54,982 nucleotides of DNA from an uncultured Alphaproteobacteria bacterium (GCA_902518895.1 CABYHL010000006.1:1-54982), one strand, 5' to 3'; positions 28,320-37,922 are shown, counted from the first letter of the stretch. Notes: generated from the sequence alone by a model not told the origin. Numbers and translations are program-made.

Positions 28320-29192
28320 ATGATTAAAAGATTTTCGTATTTTTTATATAAAATATTAACTTTGCTAGATAAAGGTTTTCATTTTTTAACTAAAAGAAGT
28401 ATTTTAATTTATTTTAAAGAATTTTTTTTGAAAGATTCGTATAAAAATATAAATATATTAGATAAAAAAATTAATTTTTTTACACCTAATGAAATTACAG
28501 AATGGAGAGTTAAAACTTTTTTTACTAAAGAACCTGAAACAATTGAATGGATAGATGGTTTCAAAAATAAAAAAAATCTTATTTTTTGGGATATTGGAGC
28601 AAATGTAGGACTTTATTCAATATATAATGCGCTCAAAAATACTAATTCAACAACAATCTCGTTTGAACCCTCTAGCTCGAACTTAAGAGTCCTGACAAGA
28701 AATATATCAATAAATAATCTAGAAAATAAAATTAAAGTTTTTCCATTACCACTTACAAATAAGAAAAATAAATTTTTAATAATGAAAGAAAGAGATTTTG
28801 TAGAAGGTGGGGCGTTAAATTCTTTTGGAGAAGATTTTGATTTCGAAGGTAAAAGTTTCACAGGTAATATGAAATATAGTTTAATAGGTACAACAATAGA
28901 CTATCTAATTGAAAAAAATATACTTGAAATTCCTGACCATATAAAGATTGATGTTGACGGTATAGAGCATTTAATTTTAGATGGGGGAAAAAAGATTTTA
29001 AAAAATAAGAAAATTATAAGCTTGTCTATAGAAATTAACGAAAATTTTAAAGAACAATTTAGTAAAGTAATGGACATAATGCACGAATGTGGTTTTAGAA
29101 AACTTCATAAAAAACATAACTCAGAAACCAAAGAAGTATATTTTAAAGGTAGTAAATTTAATCAAAGTTATAATTATATTTTTATAAGATAA
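28320..29192 (+). CDS. FkbM-family SAM-dependent methyltransferase
   Basis: A 290-residue protein with an N-terminal extension of about 90 residues and an FkbM domain. FWDIGANVGLYSIY is the SAM-binding motif I, SFEPSSSNLRVLTRNI motif II, and HIKIDVDGIEHLILDGG the conserved post-motif. Family members methylate hydroxyl groups on sugars or polyketides; O-methylation of a glycan residue is the best guess here. It is a single plus-strand gene between two minus-strand groups and ends five bases before the convergent HAD gene. Confidence 0.85.
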   Translation: MIKRFSYFLYKILTLLDKGFHFLTKRSILIYFKEFFLKDSYKNINILDKKINFFTPNEITEWRVKTFFTKEPETIEWIDGFKNKKNLIFWDIGANVGLYSIYNALKNTNSTTISFEPSSSNLRVLTRNISINNLENKIKVFPLPLTNKKNKFLIMKERDFVEGGALNSFGEDFDFEGKSFTGNMKYSLIGTTIDYLIEKNILEIPDHIKIDVDGIEHLILDGGKKILKNKKIISLSIEINENFKEQFSKVMDIMHECGFRKLHKKHNSETKEVYFKGSKFNQSYNYIFIR

Positions 29193-29197
29193 AATAT

Positions 29198-29851
29198 TTA
29201 TATATAATTATTTAATTTTTTATTAAAATCACAAAAATTTTTAATATAAAATATTTTATTTTTAAAATTTGATACCTTATTATATTTATTTTTGAAAAGT
29301 ATAAATTTTATATTGTTATTATTTGAAGTTTTATAATCTATTTCAGAATCTCCGATAAAAAAGATATTTTTTTTATTAAAATTTTTATTTTTAATTATTT
29401 TTTTAATATGATTATTTTTATTCAAAGGAGATCCATAAATTTTGATAAAATATTTTTCTAAACAAAAAATTTTAATAATTTTTTTAATTTCTTTTGTTGG
29501 TGTACCAGTGGATATATAAAAATAATATTTTTTATGATTTCTTTTTAAAAAGTTTTTAAGACATCTAGATAAAGGCATTGAAACTATTTTATTCAAAACA
29601 ATTTCTCCAAAAGTTTCAGATAATTTTTTTAATTTATTTTTATTAAGATTTATATCAAAAAAAAATTTATGTAATATTTTAAATTTTTCAAATCTTGACA
29701 TACCTAAATTTTTTTTATGGAAATTTTCAATATATTTTAATTGGTCATTATTTAAACCTAATTTTTTATAAACTTTTATGAATGCTAATGTTTTAATTTG
29801 GTTTGATTGGACAAAGACACCGTCAAAATCAAAAATAATAATCTTTTTCAT
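29198..29851 (-). CDS. HAD-superfamily phosphatase
   Basis: A 217-residue HAD hydrolase with motif I FDFDGVFV (nucleophile Asp8 and Asp10), motif II YISTGTP, and motif IV FIGDSEIDYKTS, plus a helical cap between. Its size and motifs fit a small-molecule phosphatase of the phosphoglycolate-phosphatase type, perhaps acting on a sugar phosphate for the adjacent epimerase. The substrate is not readable. It is the last gene of the seven-gene operon beginning at 37922 and overlaps its neighbour by one base. Lys and Ile are extremely frequent, as elsewhere in the island. Confidence 0.8.
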   Translation of the reverse strand: MKKIIIFDFDGVFVQSNQIKTLAFIKVYKKLGLNNDQLKYIENFHKKNLGMSRFEKFKILHKFFFDINLNKNKLKKLSETFGEIVLNKIVSMPLSRCLKNFLKRNHKKYYFYISTGTPTKEIKKIIKIFCLEKYFIKIYGSPLNKNNHIKKIIKNKNFNKKNIFFIGDSEIDYKTSNNNNIKFILFKNKYNKVSNFKNKIFYIKNFCDFNKKLNNYI

Positions 29852-30741
29852 TAATTATTTTTTATATACTTTATACAATCAAGAAGACCTTCTCCTAAAT
29901 CAACAAAATCTTCAGGAATTATTTGTTTAGCAACTTTTTCATTATATGAATAAGGAGTTATTTCATAATGATCAGAATTTTTCTTTTTCTTATAAATTAT
30001 TTTAATTTCATTATTAAAAATTTCACTAATCATAGTTAATAAATCTTTTATTTTTATCTGATCAATTCCTTTTATTATTATAAAATCATTTTTATATTTT
30101 TCTTCATTAATTACTTTAAAACATAAATTTACGGCGTCATTTATATGGATATAATTTCTTATTTCATTGCCATCTCCATATCTTATTATTTTTTTGTTTT
30201 TAATTGCATCTTTTAAGATATTATTTATCCAATTAAATTTATTAGCGCCTGGTCCATAAATTGAACCAAATCTTAATATTGAAAAGTTAATTTTTTTAGT
30301 TTTAGAATATTCTTCTATAATTTTTTCACAACATAGCTTACTAATTTTATAAAAACCACCTTTTTGACTATAAATGTAAATTGAACTTGCAAAAATAAAC
30401 CTTTTAAGTTTTTTTGAATTAGAAAGTAAATCAAGTATATTTGATGTACCTAGGATATTATTTTTTATACATTCAAGTGGATTAGAATTACTTTCTTCAA
30501 TATCTGCCATCCCCGCAAAGTGGTATACATAATCTATTTTGTTAATGATTGTTTTTAAATTATTAGTTTTAATTAAATCACCTTTTATATATTCTTGGTT
30601 TAAATTTATTTTTTTTGGTTTTAACTTATCATAAATAATTACTTTATAACCTTTTGAAGAAAGGTGATTGGATAATTTATTACCAAGAAACCCTGAGCCA
30701 CCAGTAACTAAAAAAGTGATGTTATTATTTTTAATAGTCAT
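29851..30741 (-). CDS. NAD-dependent epimerase/dehydratase (extended SDR)
   Basis: The 296-residue protein has GGSGFLGNKLSNHL for NAD binding, YHFAGMADIEES, the catalytic YKISK (Tyr-x3-Lys), RFGSIYGPGANKFNWI and GNEIRNYIHINDAV. It belongs with nucleotide-sugar 4-epimerases and reductases but I cannot name the sugar. It lies one base after the first LIC12162-family gene and overlaps the HAD phosphatase by one base, so all three are probably one transcript. Confidence 0.82.
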   Translation of the reverse strand: MTIKNNNITFLVTGGSGFLGNKLSNHLSSKGYKVIIYDKLKPKKINLNQEYIKGDLIKTNNLKTIINKIDYVYHFAGMADIEESNSNPLECIKNNILGTSNILDLLSNSKKLKRFIFASSIYIYSQKGGFYKISKLCCEKIIEEYSKTKKINFSILRFGSIYGPGANKFNWINNILKDAIKNKKIIRYGDGNEIRNYIHINDAVNLCFKVINEEKYKNDFIIIKGIDQIKIKDLLTMISEIFNNEIKIIYKKKKNSDHYEITPYSYNEKVAKQIIPEDFVDLGEGLLDCIKYIKNN

Positions 30742-30742
30742 A

Positions 30743-32473
30743 TTAATTATCTATAATATTTGTTAATTCCATAAAAGGTTTATTAATTTTTTTAGCATAT
30801 TTTTGACAAAAGATATTTTTGATATTTTGAGTTTTTTCAGAAAACCACCAAATATCAATATTTTTATGAATCTTATTAATTTTTTTTGCTGCCTCAATGG
30901 GATTATAAAATAATATTTCTGCATCTATTAACATTTTAAAATCATCTTCATTTTCATAATTATTTTTCCAATATTCTTTTTTATAAAAAATTATTGTAGG
31001 TATATTATGATACATGGATTCTAGCATAGTTGTTTGATTATATGTGCAAATACACAATGAAGAATTAAATAATTGATCAAAATAATTACTTTCGATATCA
31101 ATTTTAATTTCAGGAAATTTATCTTGTATTCTTTCTTTCCAAAACCATCCTCTATTATCGCCTTTTGTTTTAATAATGAGATTATTAAATATATTTTTAT
31201 TTATATTTGATAGAAATTTGAGTAAATCATTGATACTATTTTCAACTTGTGGACCTTGTGGTATGCTATGTAATGTGTAAGAGTATCTTGGCAACCCAAG
31301 AGTGGGAATAAAAATATGTCCATTTTTGTTATATTTATATTTTTTATTATAAATTTTCAAAAAACCTAAATTTACAATTTTTTTATTATCACTTTCCCAT
31401 CCCCAATTTATAAATTTATCACATACACTTAACTCATGCTGTTGATTAAAAAATATTTTAGAAATACCATATCCACCTCCATGCTGATAAATAATTAAAT
31501 TTGATCTATTATTTTCTTTCTGAAAAGCTGTCCAAAACATGAATGAATCATCAGATCTTATACCTAATGCAGATGTAAAAATTTTTTCAACTTTAAAAGT
31601 ATTCAATATTTTTAATCTCTTTTTCATAATTTTAAAACCTTCCAAATAAATTGTGGGGATTAAATTTATAATCAGTTTATTTAAACATTCTTCAAATTCA
31701 TTTTTATAAGATTGAAATTTTATTTTGTTTCTGATTTTTGGATCAAAATTTATATCCAAATTAATCTTATCAAAATTGTATAATAATTTAAAATTAGAAT
31801 CTTCATTAATTAATTTTTTTTCAATAGTTTTATCAATTGATGATTTATAAACCATCCTTTTATAATTTTTTTTAAATTTAAATAAATAGATTAAATCTAA
31901 AATATTTATTAATTTTGTTTTAATACTTTGAATATAATTTCTTTTGTTATTATCAGAATGTGGATCTTCTATTATTTCATATTCAATATTTGAGTAATGC
32001 TTAATAATAATTGAAAAAATATAATGATTAAATTTATCAGTAGTCATTAATTTATGAAAATCTAATAAATTTTTTGGTATGATTGATTCTAATTTATAAT
32101 TTATTATTTTAGTTTGAGAATTATTAAATTTTTTTTCAAATATTTTTATATTTTCATATCTATCAAAAATAATACTTATAAACCATCCCAGCCAAGGACC
32201 TAAAATAATTTCCCAGAAATTTTGGGAATAATCAGTATTATTGTAAGTATTTAGAATTTTAGATAGATCTCTAATTTTTAATTTATATACTTTATCTAAA
32301 TATTTAGTGTCTCTCTCAAATTTAGATATATCATCCCAGTGATATGCAAGATAATTGTTTACTTTGTTTTTTTTAACATAGTTAACACACCATTTACCAA
32401 GATAATAATTATTTTTTTTGTATAAGTTAATTTGATCGAAAGTAGTGACAAGATTAATTTTTTTTAGAGACAT
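30743..32473 (-). CDS. LIC12162-family putative transferase, copy 1
   Basis: A 576-residue member of the LIC12162 transferase family, named after a Leptospira protein from a surface-polysaccharide region. Seen near the N-terminus are GKWCVNY, YHWDDISKF and ILGPWLGWFISIIFDRYE, which recall the family pattern. At 329-336 lies YQHGGGYG, followed by HELSVCDKFINWGW, a GT-B-like donor-binding segment. The C-terminus has IWWFSE. Activity has not been shown for the family as far as I know; transfer of a sugar in glycan assembly is an inference. It is a diverged paralogue of the gene at 33758-35542. Confidence 0.75.
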   Translation of the reverse strand: MSLKKINLVTTFDQINLYKKNNYYLGKWCVNYVKKNKVNNYLAYHWDDISKFERDTKYLDKVYKLKIRDLSKILNTYNNTDYSQNFWEIILGPWLGWFISIIFDRYENIKIFEKKFNNSQTKIINYKLESIIPKNLLDFHKLMTTDKFNHYIFSIIIKHYSNIEYEIIEDPHSDNNKRNYIQSIKTKLINILDLIYLFKFKKNYKRMVYKSSIDKTIEKKLINEDSNFKLLYNFDKINLDINFDPKIRNKIKFQSYKNEFEECLNKLIINLIPTIYLEGFKIMKKRLKILNTFKVEKIFTSALGIRSDDSFMFWTAFQKENNRSNLIIYQHGGGYGISKIFFNQQHELSVCDKFINWGWESDNKKIVNLGFLKIYNKKYKYNKNGHIFIPTLGLPRYSYTLHSIPQGPQVENSINDLLKFLSNINKNIFNNLIIKTKGDNRGWFWKERIQDKFPEIKIDIESNYFDQLFNSSLCICTYNQTTMLESMYHNIPTIIFYKKEYWKNNYENEDDFKMLIDAEILFYNPIEAAKKINKIHKNIDIWWFSEKTQNIKNIFCQKYAKKINKPFMELTNIIDN

Positions 32474-33765
32474 TAATAAATTAAATTATTCTTTAATAGA
32501 ATTTTGTATATTTTATTAATTTCATCAATATTAACTTTTATTTTTTTACTAATATGAAATAAATTGTTTTTACCATCACTATATTGTAAAAAATTTAAAA
32601 TTCTTTTAGAAAAAACATTAATTGATTTGTCACTAATTTTTGGGTAAAGATTTTTTTTTCCTAATTTTGGTTCACAAAAAGTTTTAGTAATAGGAATAAT
32701 TGATTTATCTATGTTTAGTAAAACTTTTTTAAGTAAATACATACTTTCATTTATTCCCTTCAAAGAAATATATTCAAAATTATCATCACTGGTGTGATAT
32801 TCTTTATATTTTCCATAAAGCGATCTTGTAACCGTCGCTATTGGTAGATCAATTCCAAATGAATTATATTGTCTTTCATCACTACGTATTTCATTAAACG
32901 AATATTCATTATATTTAATATTTAATTCTTTATAAGTCTCTTTTAAAACTTTGTCTGAAATAGTGTTATTATATTTTGAAAATATACATGAATAATTTTT
33001 GGTATCTCCTAAACATGTTAAATTATATCCAGCAATTACATTTTTTTTTAATTTTTTAATATTTTTATGGATATAAGCTATTGAACCAATAGTTTCAGGA
33101 ATAAATAAAAATCTCATAGAATAATTATTATTCTTTTTTTTAAAAAAGTTTATTAATGACATAGAAATTATAGGACCTGACAATTCATTATTAGCCATTT
33201 GTGGATGGCAGATATATGTTGATATTAAAATTTCTTTTTTGGATTTTCCTTTTATATAATATTCTGCATAGTGCATTCTTCCATTTTTATTGAAATTACT
33301 ATCAATACAAACTTCAAAAAAATCGTTTTTATTATATTTTTTAATTATATTATCCTTTTCATAATCTGAAATACAGAATCCCCAATAATTTTTATAGTAG
33401 GATGTAACATAAGGAATTACATCAGGTTGATTTTTAAGAGTGTGTAAGTGAGCAACTAGTTTATCTCTTCTAATTTTTTTCCTAATTGGAATAGAGTAAC
33501 CAACTAAATGTAAGTTATTGTTATTAAAATCTATAATTTTTTTCTTAAATTTATCGATAACATATGCTTTTTTTACATTCCATTCTTTTGGTATTTCCCA
33601 ATTGTATACTTTTTGTGTAGATTTAAATGATTTAATTTTTAAATTTGTTTCAATTTTTTTAAAGATTTTTAAAGTTTCTTTGTTTCCATTGCCTGTCAAA
33701 CTTCTATTAATTCTAAAAAGTCTATTTTTAGCTAAATTATACAAAAAAGATGTGTGGTTATTCAT
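32473..33765 (-). CDS. DUF4910 aminopeptidase-like protein with winged-helix tail
   Basis: This 430-residue protein opens NRLFRINRSLTGNGN, as DUF4910 proteins do. It contains an insert (DUF2172-like, about 50-170) and a metallopeptidase-type core. Candidate metal or catalytic residues are His187 in STYICHPQMANNELSG, Glu224 in FIPETIGSIAY, Asp296/Glu297 in SDERQYNS and His324 in EYHTSDDNFEYIS. A C-terminal winged helix covers about 365-430. Relatives occur in surface-polysaccharide clusters and may be amidases or deacylases rather than peptidases. It is sandwiched between two paralogous LIC12162 genes, overlapping them by one and eight bases. Confidence 0.78.
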   Translation of the reverse strand: MNNHTSFLYNLAKNRLFRINRSLTGNGNKETLKIFKKIETNLKIKSFKSTQKVYNWEIPKEWNVKKAYVIDKFKKKIIDFNNNNLHLVGYSIPIRKKIRRDKLVAHLHTLKNQPDVIPYVTSYYKNYWGFCISDYEKDNIIKKYNKNDFFEVCIDSNFNKNGRMHYAEYYIKGKSKKEILISTYICHPQMANNELSGPIISMSLINFFKKKNNNYSMRFLFIPETIGSIAYIHKNIKKLKKNVIAGYNLTCLGDTKNYSCIFSKYNNTISDKVLKETYKELNIKYNEYSFNEIRSDERQYNSFGIDLPIATVTRSLYGKYKEYHTSDDNFEYISLKGINESMYLLKKVLLNIDKSIIPITKTFCEPKLGKKNLYPKISDKSINVFSKRILNFLQYSDGKNNLFHISKKIKVNIDEINKIYKILLKNNLIY

Positions 33766-35542
33766 TATGTAAAATTTTCTTTAAATATTTCTCAGGATTA
33801 TGCAATTTTTTACTGAATCTATTCATAAAGAATATTCTATTTTTTTGGACTATTTTTGAATACCACCATTTATCAATATTATTCCAATTATTATTTATAA
33901 AATCTGTTGCTTCTTCAATATTTGAAAAACAAATATTGGCTTCTAATAGTTTATCGTAATATTTCATTGAAAAATATCTTACTGGTTCAAGAGAGAAGTT
34001 ATGAATCATGATCACAGGTATATTAAAATTTAAACATTCAAGAAATGGGGTTCCATCATGATCTACTATTACTAATTTTGATTGTTTATAATGGTAATTT
34101 ATATTTGGATTTAGTGCAAAGTTAATCTTAGGAAATGCATCTTTCCACCTTTCCTTTTCACAAGCCCAATCATAATATCCTGGGCTAGGTCTAAGCAGAA
34201 AGTTTTTTTTTATTTCAGGTGTAAATTTTTGGTAAATTTTTTTTGAATTTTCATGATATGTCAGCCATTGAGAAGATGATATATTGGAAAATAAATATTT
34301 AAAATATTTTCCAGTAGTGAATGTAACTAATAGTAATTTTTCTTTTTTATTTCTAATTAATTTTTTATTATAATTCTTAATATTACCAAATTTAATTATC
34401 TTATTTTTAAATCTTTTATTTGTCCATCCCCAAGAAAAATAATAATCTGATATTTTAAGTTCATGGTTTTCAAATGAATTTACTTTCATTGTTCCATATG
34501 ATGCCCCATGTTGGCATATAACTAGTTTTGTGCCATTCATCTGACATTTTGCTGCCCAATGTTTAAAATTTTCAGATATTACATGTGCTGTAGAAGTAAA
34601 TATGATTTTTGGATACGTAGTTAAGTTATTTTTTTTTAAATAATTATCAAAAAAATGATAATCTTCTATAAAACTATTTGGTATTAATTTTGGTACTATT
34701 TTTGAACAAAAATTTAAAAAATCGTCTTTATCTTTTAAATTAAAAATTAATTTATCTCTTATAATATTATTATTTTTACTTCCTGAATGAGTTTCAATAG
34801 GAAATTGTCTGTTTATATAAATCTGCCAAAAACTTAATCCAATTTTTAATTCAGTTATTAAATCAAAACTAGAATTTATAAAAATAATTTTTGGTGTTGA
34901 AAAGAAATTTATAATAATTTTTTTAAAAATTTTTTTTAAATTTTTAATTATTCCTGTTCTTTTTTTATTAGATAGATTTGAAATAACTGCAAATTTTCTT
35001 CTAATTGTATAGTTTTTATTATATTTTTTTCTTTCAAATTTTAAATCTTTAAATTTTAAAATTTCTGAAAAAATATAATGATTCCAAATATCATTAGTTG
35101 AACACCCTTGCTTAAAGTGCTGGCTATTAAATGGTATCATTTCATTATGATCAATATTTAAACAATAAGAATTAACTATATGATATTTTTTGTAAGCTAA
35201 GTTAACTATTTCCCATCTGTCAAATAATAAAGAAATAAAGCTATGAAGCCATGGATTCAATAATATTCTCCAATATTGAATTGGATAATTCTTATCATGT
35301 ATTAAATTGAGTTTAGATGAAATTTTTACTAAAATTTCCTCATAAATTTTATCTATATAGATAGAGTCTTTGAAAAATTTGTTTTTATTATCCCAATGAT
35401 AATCAATTATTTTATAATTAATATTTTTAAGACGATTATCTTTATAATTTATGCACCAATTACCAGCAAATAAATTTGTATGATCTTTGTTATAACTCCA
35501 GCTTTCTTCTAAAGAAGTTGAGGAAAATACAAATTTTTCCAT
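33758..35542 (-). CDS. LIC12162-family putative transferase, copy 2
   Basis: The 594-residue protein shares with copy 1 GNWCINY, YHWDNKNKF, LNPWLHSFISLLFDRWE, the CQHGASYG segment (343-350) followed by HELKISDYYFSWGW, and a WWYSK near the C-terminus. Overall identity looks low, so the duplication is old or the two were acquired separately. By analogy with GT-B glycosyltransferases the His-Gly loop would contact a nucleotide donor. It lies five bases after the unrecognised gene and overlaps the DUF4910 gene by eight bases. Confidence 0.75.
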   Translation of the reverse strand: MEKFVFSSTSLEESWSYNKDHTNLFAGNWCINYKDNRLKNINYKIIDYHWDNKNKFFKDSIYIDKIYEEILVKISSKLNLIHDKNYPIQYWRILLNPWLHSFISLLFDRWEIVNLAYKKYHIVNSYCLNIDHNEMIPFNSQHFKQGCSTNDIWNHYIFSEILKFKDLKFERKKYNKNYTIRRKFAVISNLSNKKRTGIIKNLKKIFKKIIINFFSTPKIIFINSSFDLITELKIGLSFWQIYINRQFPIETHSGSKNNNIIRDKLIFNLKDKDDFLNFCSKIVPKLIPNSFIEDYHFFDNYLKKNNLTTYPKIIFTSTAHVISENFKHWAAKCQMNGTKLVICQHGASYGTMKVNSFENHELKISDYYFSWGWTNKRFKNKIIKFGNIKNYNKKLIRNKKEKLLLVTFTTGKYFKYLFSNISSSQWLTYHENSKKIYQKFTPEIKKNFLLRPSPGYYDWACEKERWKDAFPKINFALNPNINYHYKQSKLVIVDHDGTPFLECLNFNIPVIMIHNFSLEPVRYFSMKYYDKLLEANICFSNIEEATDFINNNWNNIDKWWYSKIVQKNRIFFMNRFSKKLHNPEKYLKKILHNE

Positions 35543-35547
35543 TAATT

Positions 35548-37179
35548 CTAGAAAGAATGATCAGCAGAAACTGCTCCAAATTTAGAAATATGAAGATGAT
35601 TACAAATAAAATTAGAATTTTTTACTTTTATTATGTACCAAATAATTTCACTATTTTTTTGTTTAATTAATGAATTATGTGTTTTCAATAAATTGTTTAT
35701 ATTTAAGTTTATAGAATTAGGTGAGATACTATTGAAATTTTTATTAATCAAAAGTTTATCATTGCTATAAATTTTTAAGTTAAAATTACCTTTCTCATTA
35801 TCATCAATCTGTCTATTATAATGAGTTAACATGATATAAGACTCAAATCCATCACCAATAATCAATGGCCCCCAAAATGTTGTTTTATTTATATTCTTTT
35901 CAAAATTTAATAACATTGAAGAGCTGATGTTGCTACCCAATCGATTATTTCTATAATTCATTCCAAAAGTAAAACGAGAAGGGTATTTTTTGTTTATAGA
36001 TTTAAAGTTTAAGCAATAACTTTTATTAAGTCTTTCATTTTCTTTGAGATAGCTATTTATATTTATAGTTTTAGATGTTTTCTCTTCTCTCTTTAATTCA
36101 AATATATTTTTAATTGTTTTTCTTTTTTTTGTTTTATTATCAGTAATTTCTAAATCAGCACTAAGCTTAGTTTTACTATAAATTGGATAAAATACTAAAT
36201 CCAAGTTAGTATTTTTAACAATATTAAATGGCAAGTAACATTTGTATGTTTTTTTATTTTTTAAATCATAATTTAGATAGTCTTTTGTTTTAGAACAATC
36301 ATAATATGAATGTGTAACAGAGGAAAATTTTAAATCAGTTGAATAAGTTCCAACCATGATTCTATTAAAAACATTTTTAGTAGGTGAAATAACTTTGCAA
36401 AAACCTTTTTTACCCAACAAAAAATTTATGGATATATATTTTCTTATATCTAAATAAATAACTTGATATTTATTTAAATAATTTAAGGTAACTGATTTTT
36501 TAATTTTATTACCTTTGTTATTTATTATTAAAATTTCAATTTTATTTTTTTTTAGATCTAGTGGACCATTTATAAAAGTCAAAAAGCTAAAATGTGATTT
36601 ATCATAATAGATATCAAATCCTGTTTGAAGATCATTTAAACTATTATTGGTTAAAGAGTCAGTAATATTATTAAAAGTTCTTTGATTAGAATGCACTGAG
36701 GAATAGCCATTTTTAGTTTCATAAAAAACTTGTAAAGCTGGAAAAGAATATTTTAGATCTTTAGTTGAAAAAAATTCAAATTCAAAAGTTCCTTTATAAT
36801 TAAAAATTTTTAATCTTGTTAATATTTTTTTTAGATCAAATATGTAAGAAAAGTCTATAATTTGAATATGATCTCTGAATATAGTTATACCTAACTCATC
36901 TCTTATTGTATAAAGTAGTCCAATATCATTATTTTTATTCTTAAGTTTCCAATAATTTAAAAAACTAATCTTAGAGTTAATATTTTTATTATACTCTACA
37001 TAAAATATAGCTGAAGCCTTAAAAGTTGGGGTATAATTTAAATTTTTATAATCACCTCTTTTTGCTAATTCAAAAATTAAAGATGAATTTTTATATGAAT
37101 TTATTTTTTTTTTGATTACGTTTTTTAAAATGATTTTTTTTTTATATTTCTTAGCTGTGCCTGTGAGATCTAATGTCAT
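35548..37179 (-). CDS. Unrecognised 543-residue protein, beta-rich, in glycan operon
   Basis: I do not recognise this protein. There is no signal peptide or membrane helix. The pattern of alternating polar and hydrophobic residues with many aromatic and Asn positions suggests beta sandwiches. Distinct stretches are FLNYWKLKNKNNDIGLLYTI (about 70-90), SVHSNQRTFN (about 160), TFWGPLIIGDGFESYIML (about 440), and the very C-terminus ISKFGAVSADHSF. It lies 14 bases after the TylF-like methyltransferase and five before a LIC12162 gene, so it is surely co-expressed with them. A glycan-binding or glycan-modifying role is a guess from context. Confidence 0.6.
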   Translation of the reverse strand: MTLDLTGTAKKYKKKIILKNVIKKKINSYKNSSLIFELAKRGDYKNLNYTPTFKASAIFYVEYNKNINSKISFLNYWKLKNKNNDIGLLYTIRDELGITIFRDHIQIIDFSYIFDLKKILTRLKIFNYKGTFEFEFFSTKDLKYSFPALQVFYETKNGYSSVHSNQRTFNNITDSLTNNSLNDLQTGFDIYYDKSHFSFLTFINGPLDLKKNKIEILIINNKGNKIKKSVTLNYLNKYQVIYLDIRKYISINFLLGKKGFCKVISPTKNVFNRIMVGTYSTDLKFSSVTHSYYDCSKTKDYLNYDLKNKKTYKCYLPFNIVKNTNLDLVFYPIYSKTKLSADLEITDNKTKKRKTIKNIFELKREEKTSKTININSYLKENERLNKSYCLNFKSINKKYPSRFTFGMNYRNNRLGSNISSSMLLNFEKNINKTTFWGPLIIGDGFESYIMLTHYNRQIDDNEKGNFNLKIYSNDKLLINKNFNSISPNSINLNINNLLKTHNSLIKQKNSEIIWYIIKVKNSNFICNHLHISKFGAVSADHSF

Positions 37180-37193
37180 AAAGTCAGTTTTTC

Positions 37194-37922
37194 CTATTCC
37201 TTAATAATATAAGCTGAAGGTGTAATTGCCCACGAAATAGTTTTTATTTTAATATTTTGGTTACTAAAATATTCATCAACAGCATTAGATTCTCCATAAG
37301 TTCTTAATGCATATTCATCAAGTACGATTATCCCGCCTTTGGTAACTAATGGATATAAATTTTTAAGCGCATGTAAAGTGCCTTCATAATTATCAACATC
37401 TAAAATCAACATAGATATTCTAAAACCTAAGTTATTTTTTACATAATTTTTTGTAGATATTTTTACATCCCCAGCAATTAAATCTACATTTTCAAGTCCT
37501 ACCTTTTTTAAATTTTGTAAAATAGTTTTTGGATCAGATCCAAAAACTGAAGAATCAAGGTGTTCATCAATTGTATCATTATCAATTTTATATTTTGATG
37601 AATGTTTCTTTTTTTGACCAAAAAAATCAAATCCAATCACCCTTTGTATAGAGTGAGGTTTAAAAATTTGTAGAAGTTTAGAGTATAAGTATACTCCACT
37701 TCCACTATGAACTCCACATTCGACAATATCTCCTGGAATTTCCATTATCATTTTGAATAATTCATACTTTGTTAAAATTTTTTGTAATCTATCAACCTCA
37801 GAGTTTGCTAGAAAACTATCATATGATTTCATACTTTGCTCTGATGATGGTTTCGCGAAACCTTTTTTAATAGCTAAAGTATCATTAATATCTTCTTTGA
37901 TTTGTTTATTTTTTTTAAGCAT
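37194..37922 (-). CDS. TylF/MycF-family O-methyltransferase
   Basis: A 242-residue metal-dependent SAM methyltransferase of the macrocin O-methyltransferase type. DIVECGVHSGSGVYLYSK is the SAM-binding motif, VIGFDFFGQ follows, and MLILDVDNYEGTLHALKNLYP with KGGIIVLDEYALRTYGES carry the acidic metal-binding residues and the family's C-terminal motif. TylF-type enzymes methylate sugar hydroxyls. It is the first gene of the seven-gene minus-strand operon that ends at 29198. Confidence 0.85.
   Translation of the reverse strand: MLKKNKQIKEDINDTLAIKKGFAKPSSEQSMKSYDSFLANSEVDRLQKILTKYELFKMIMEIPGDIVECGVHSGSGVYLYSKLLQIFKPHSIQRVIGFDFFGQKKKHSSKYKIDNDTIDEHLDSSVFGSDPKTILQNLKKVGLENVDLIAGDVKISTKNYVKNNLGFRISMLILDVDNYEGTLHALKNLYPLVTKGGIIVLDEYALRTYGESNAVDEYFSNQNIKIKTISWAITPSAYIIKE

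Noticed and set aside
32473-33765. NNELSG in the DUF4910 protein as an inactivating substitution
   Set aside because: I recall NNELSG-type sequence in other members of the family, so I cannot call it a defect.
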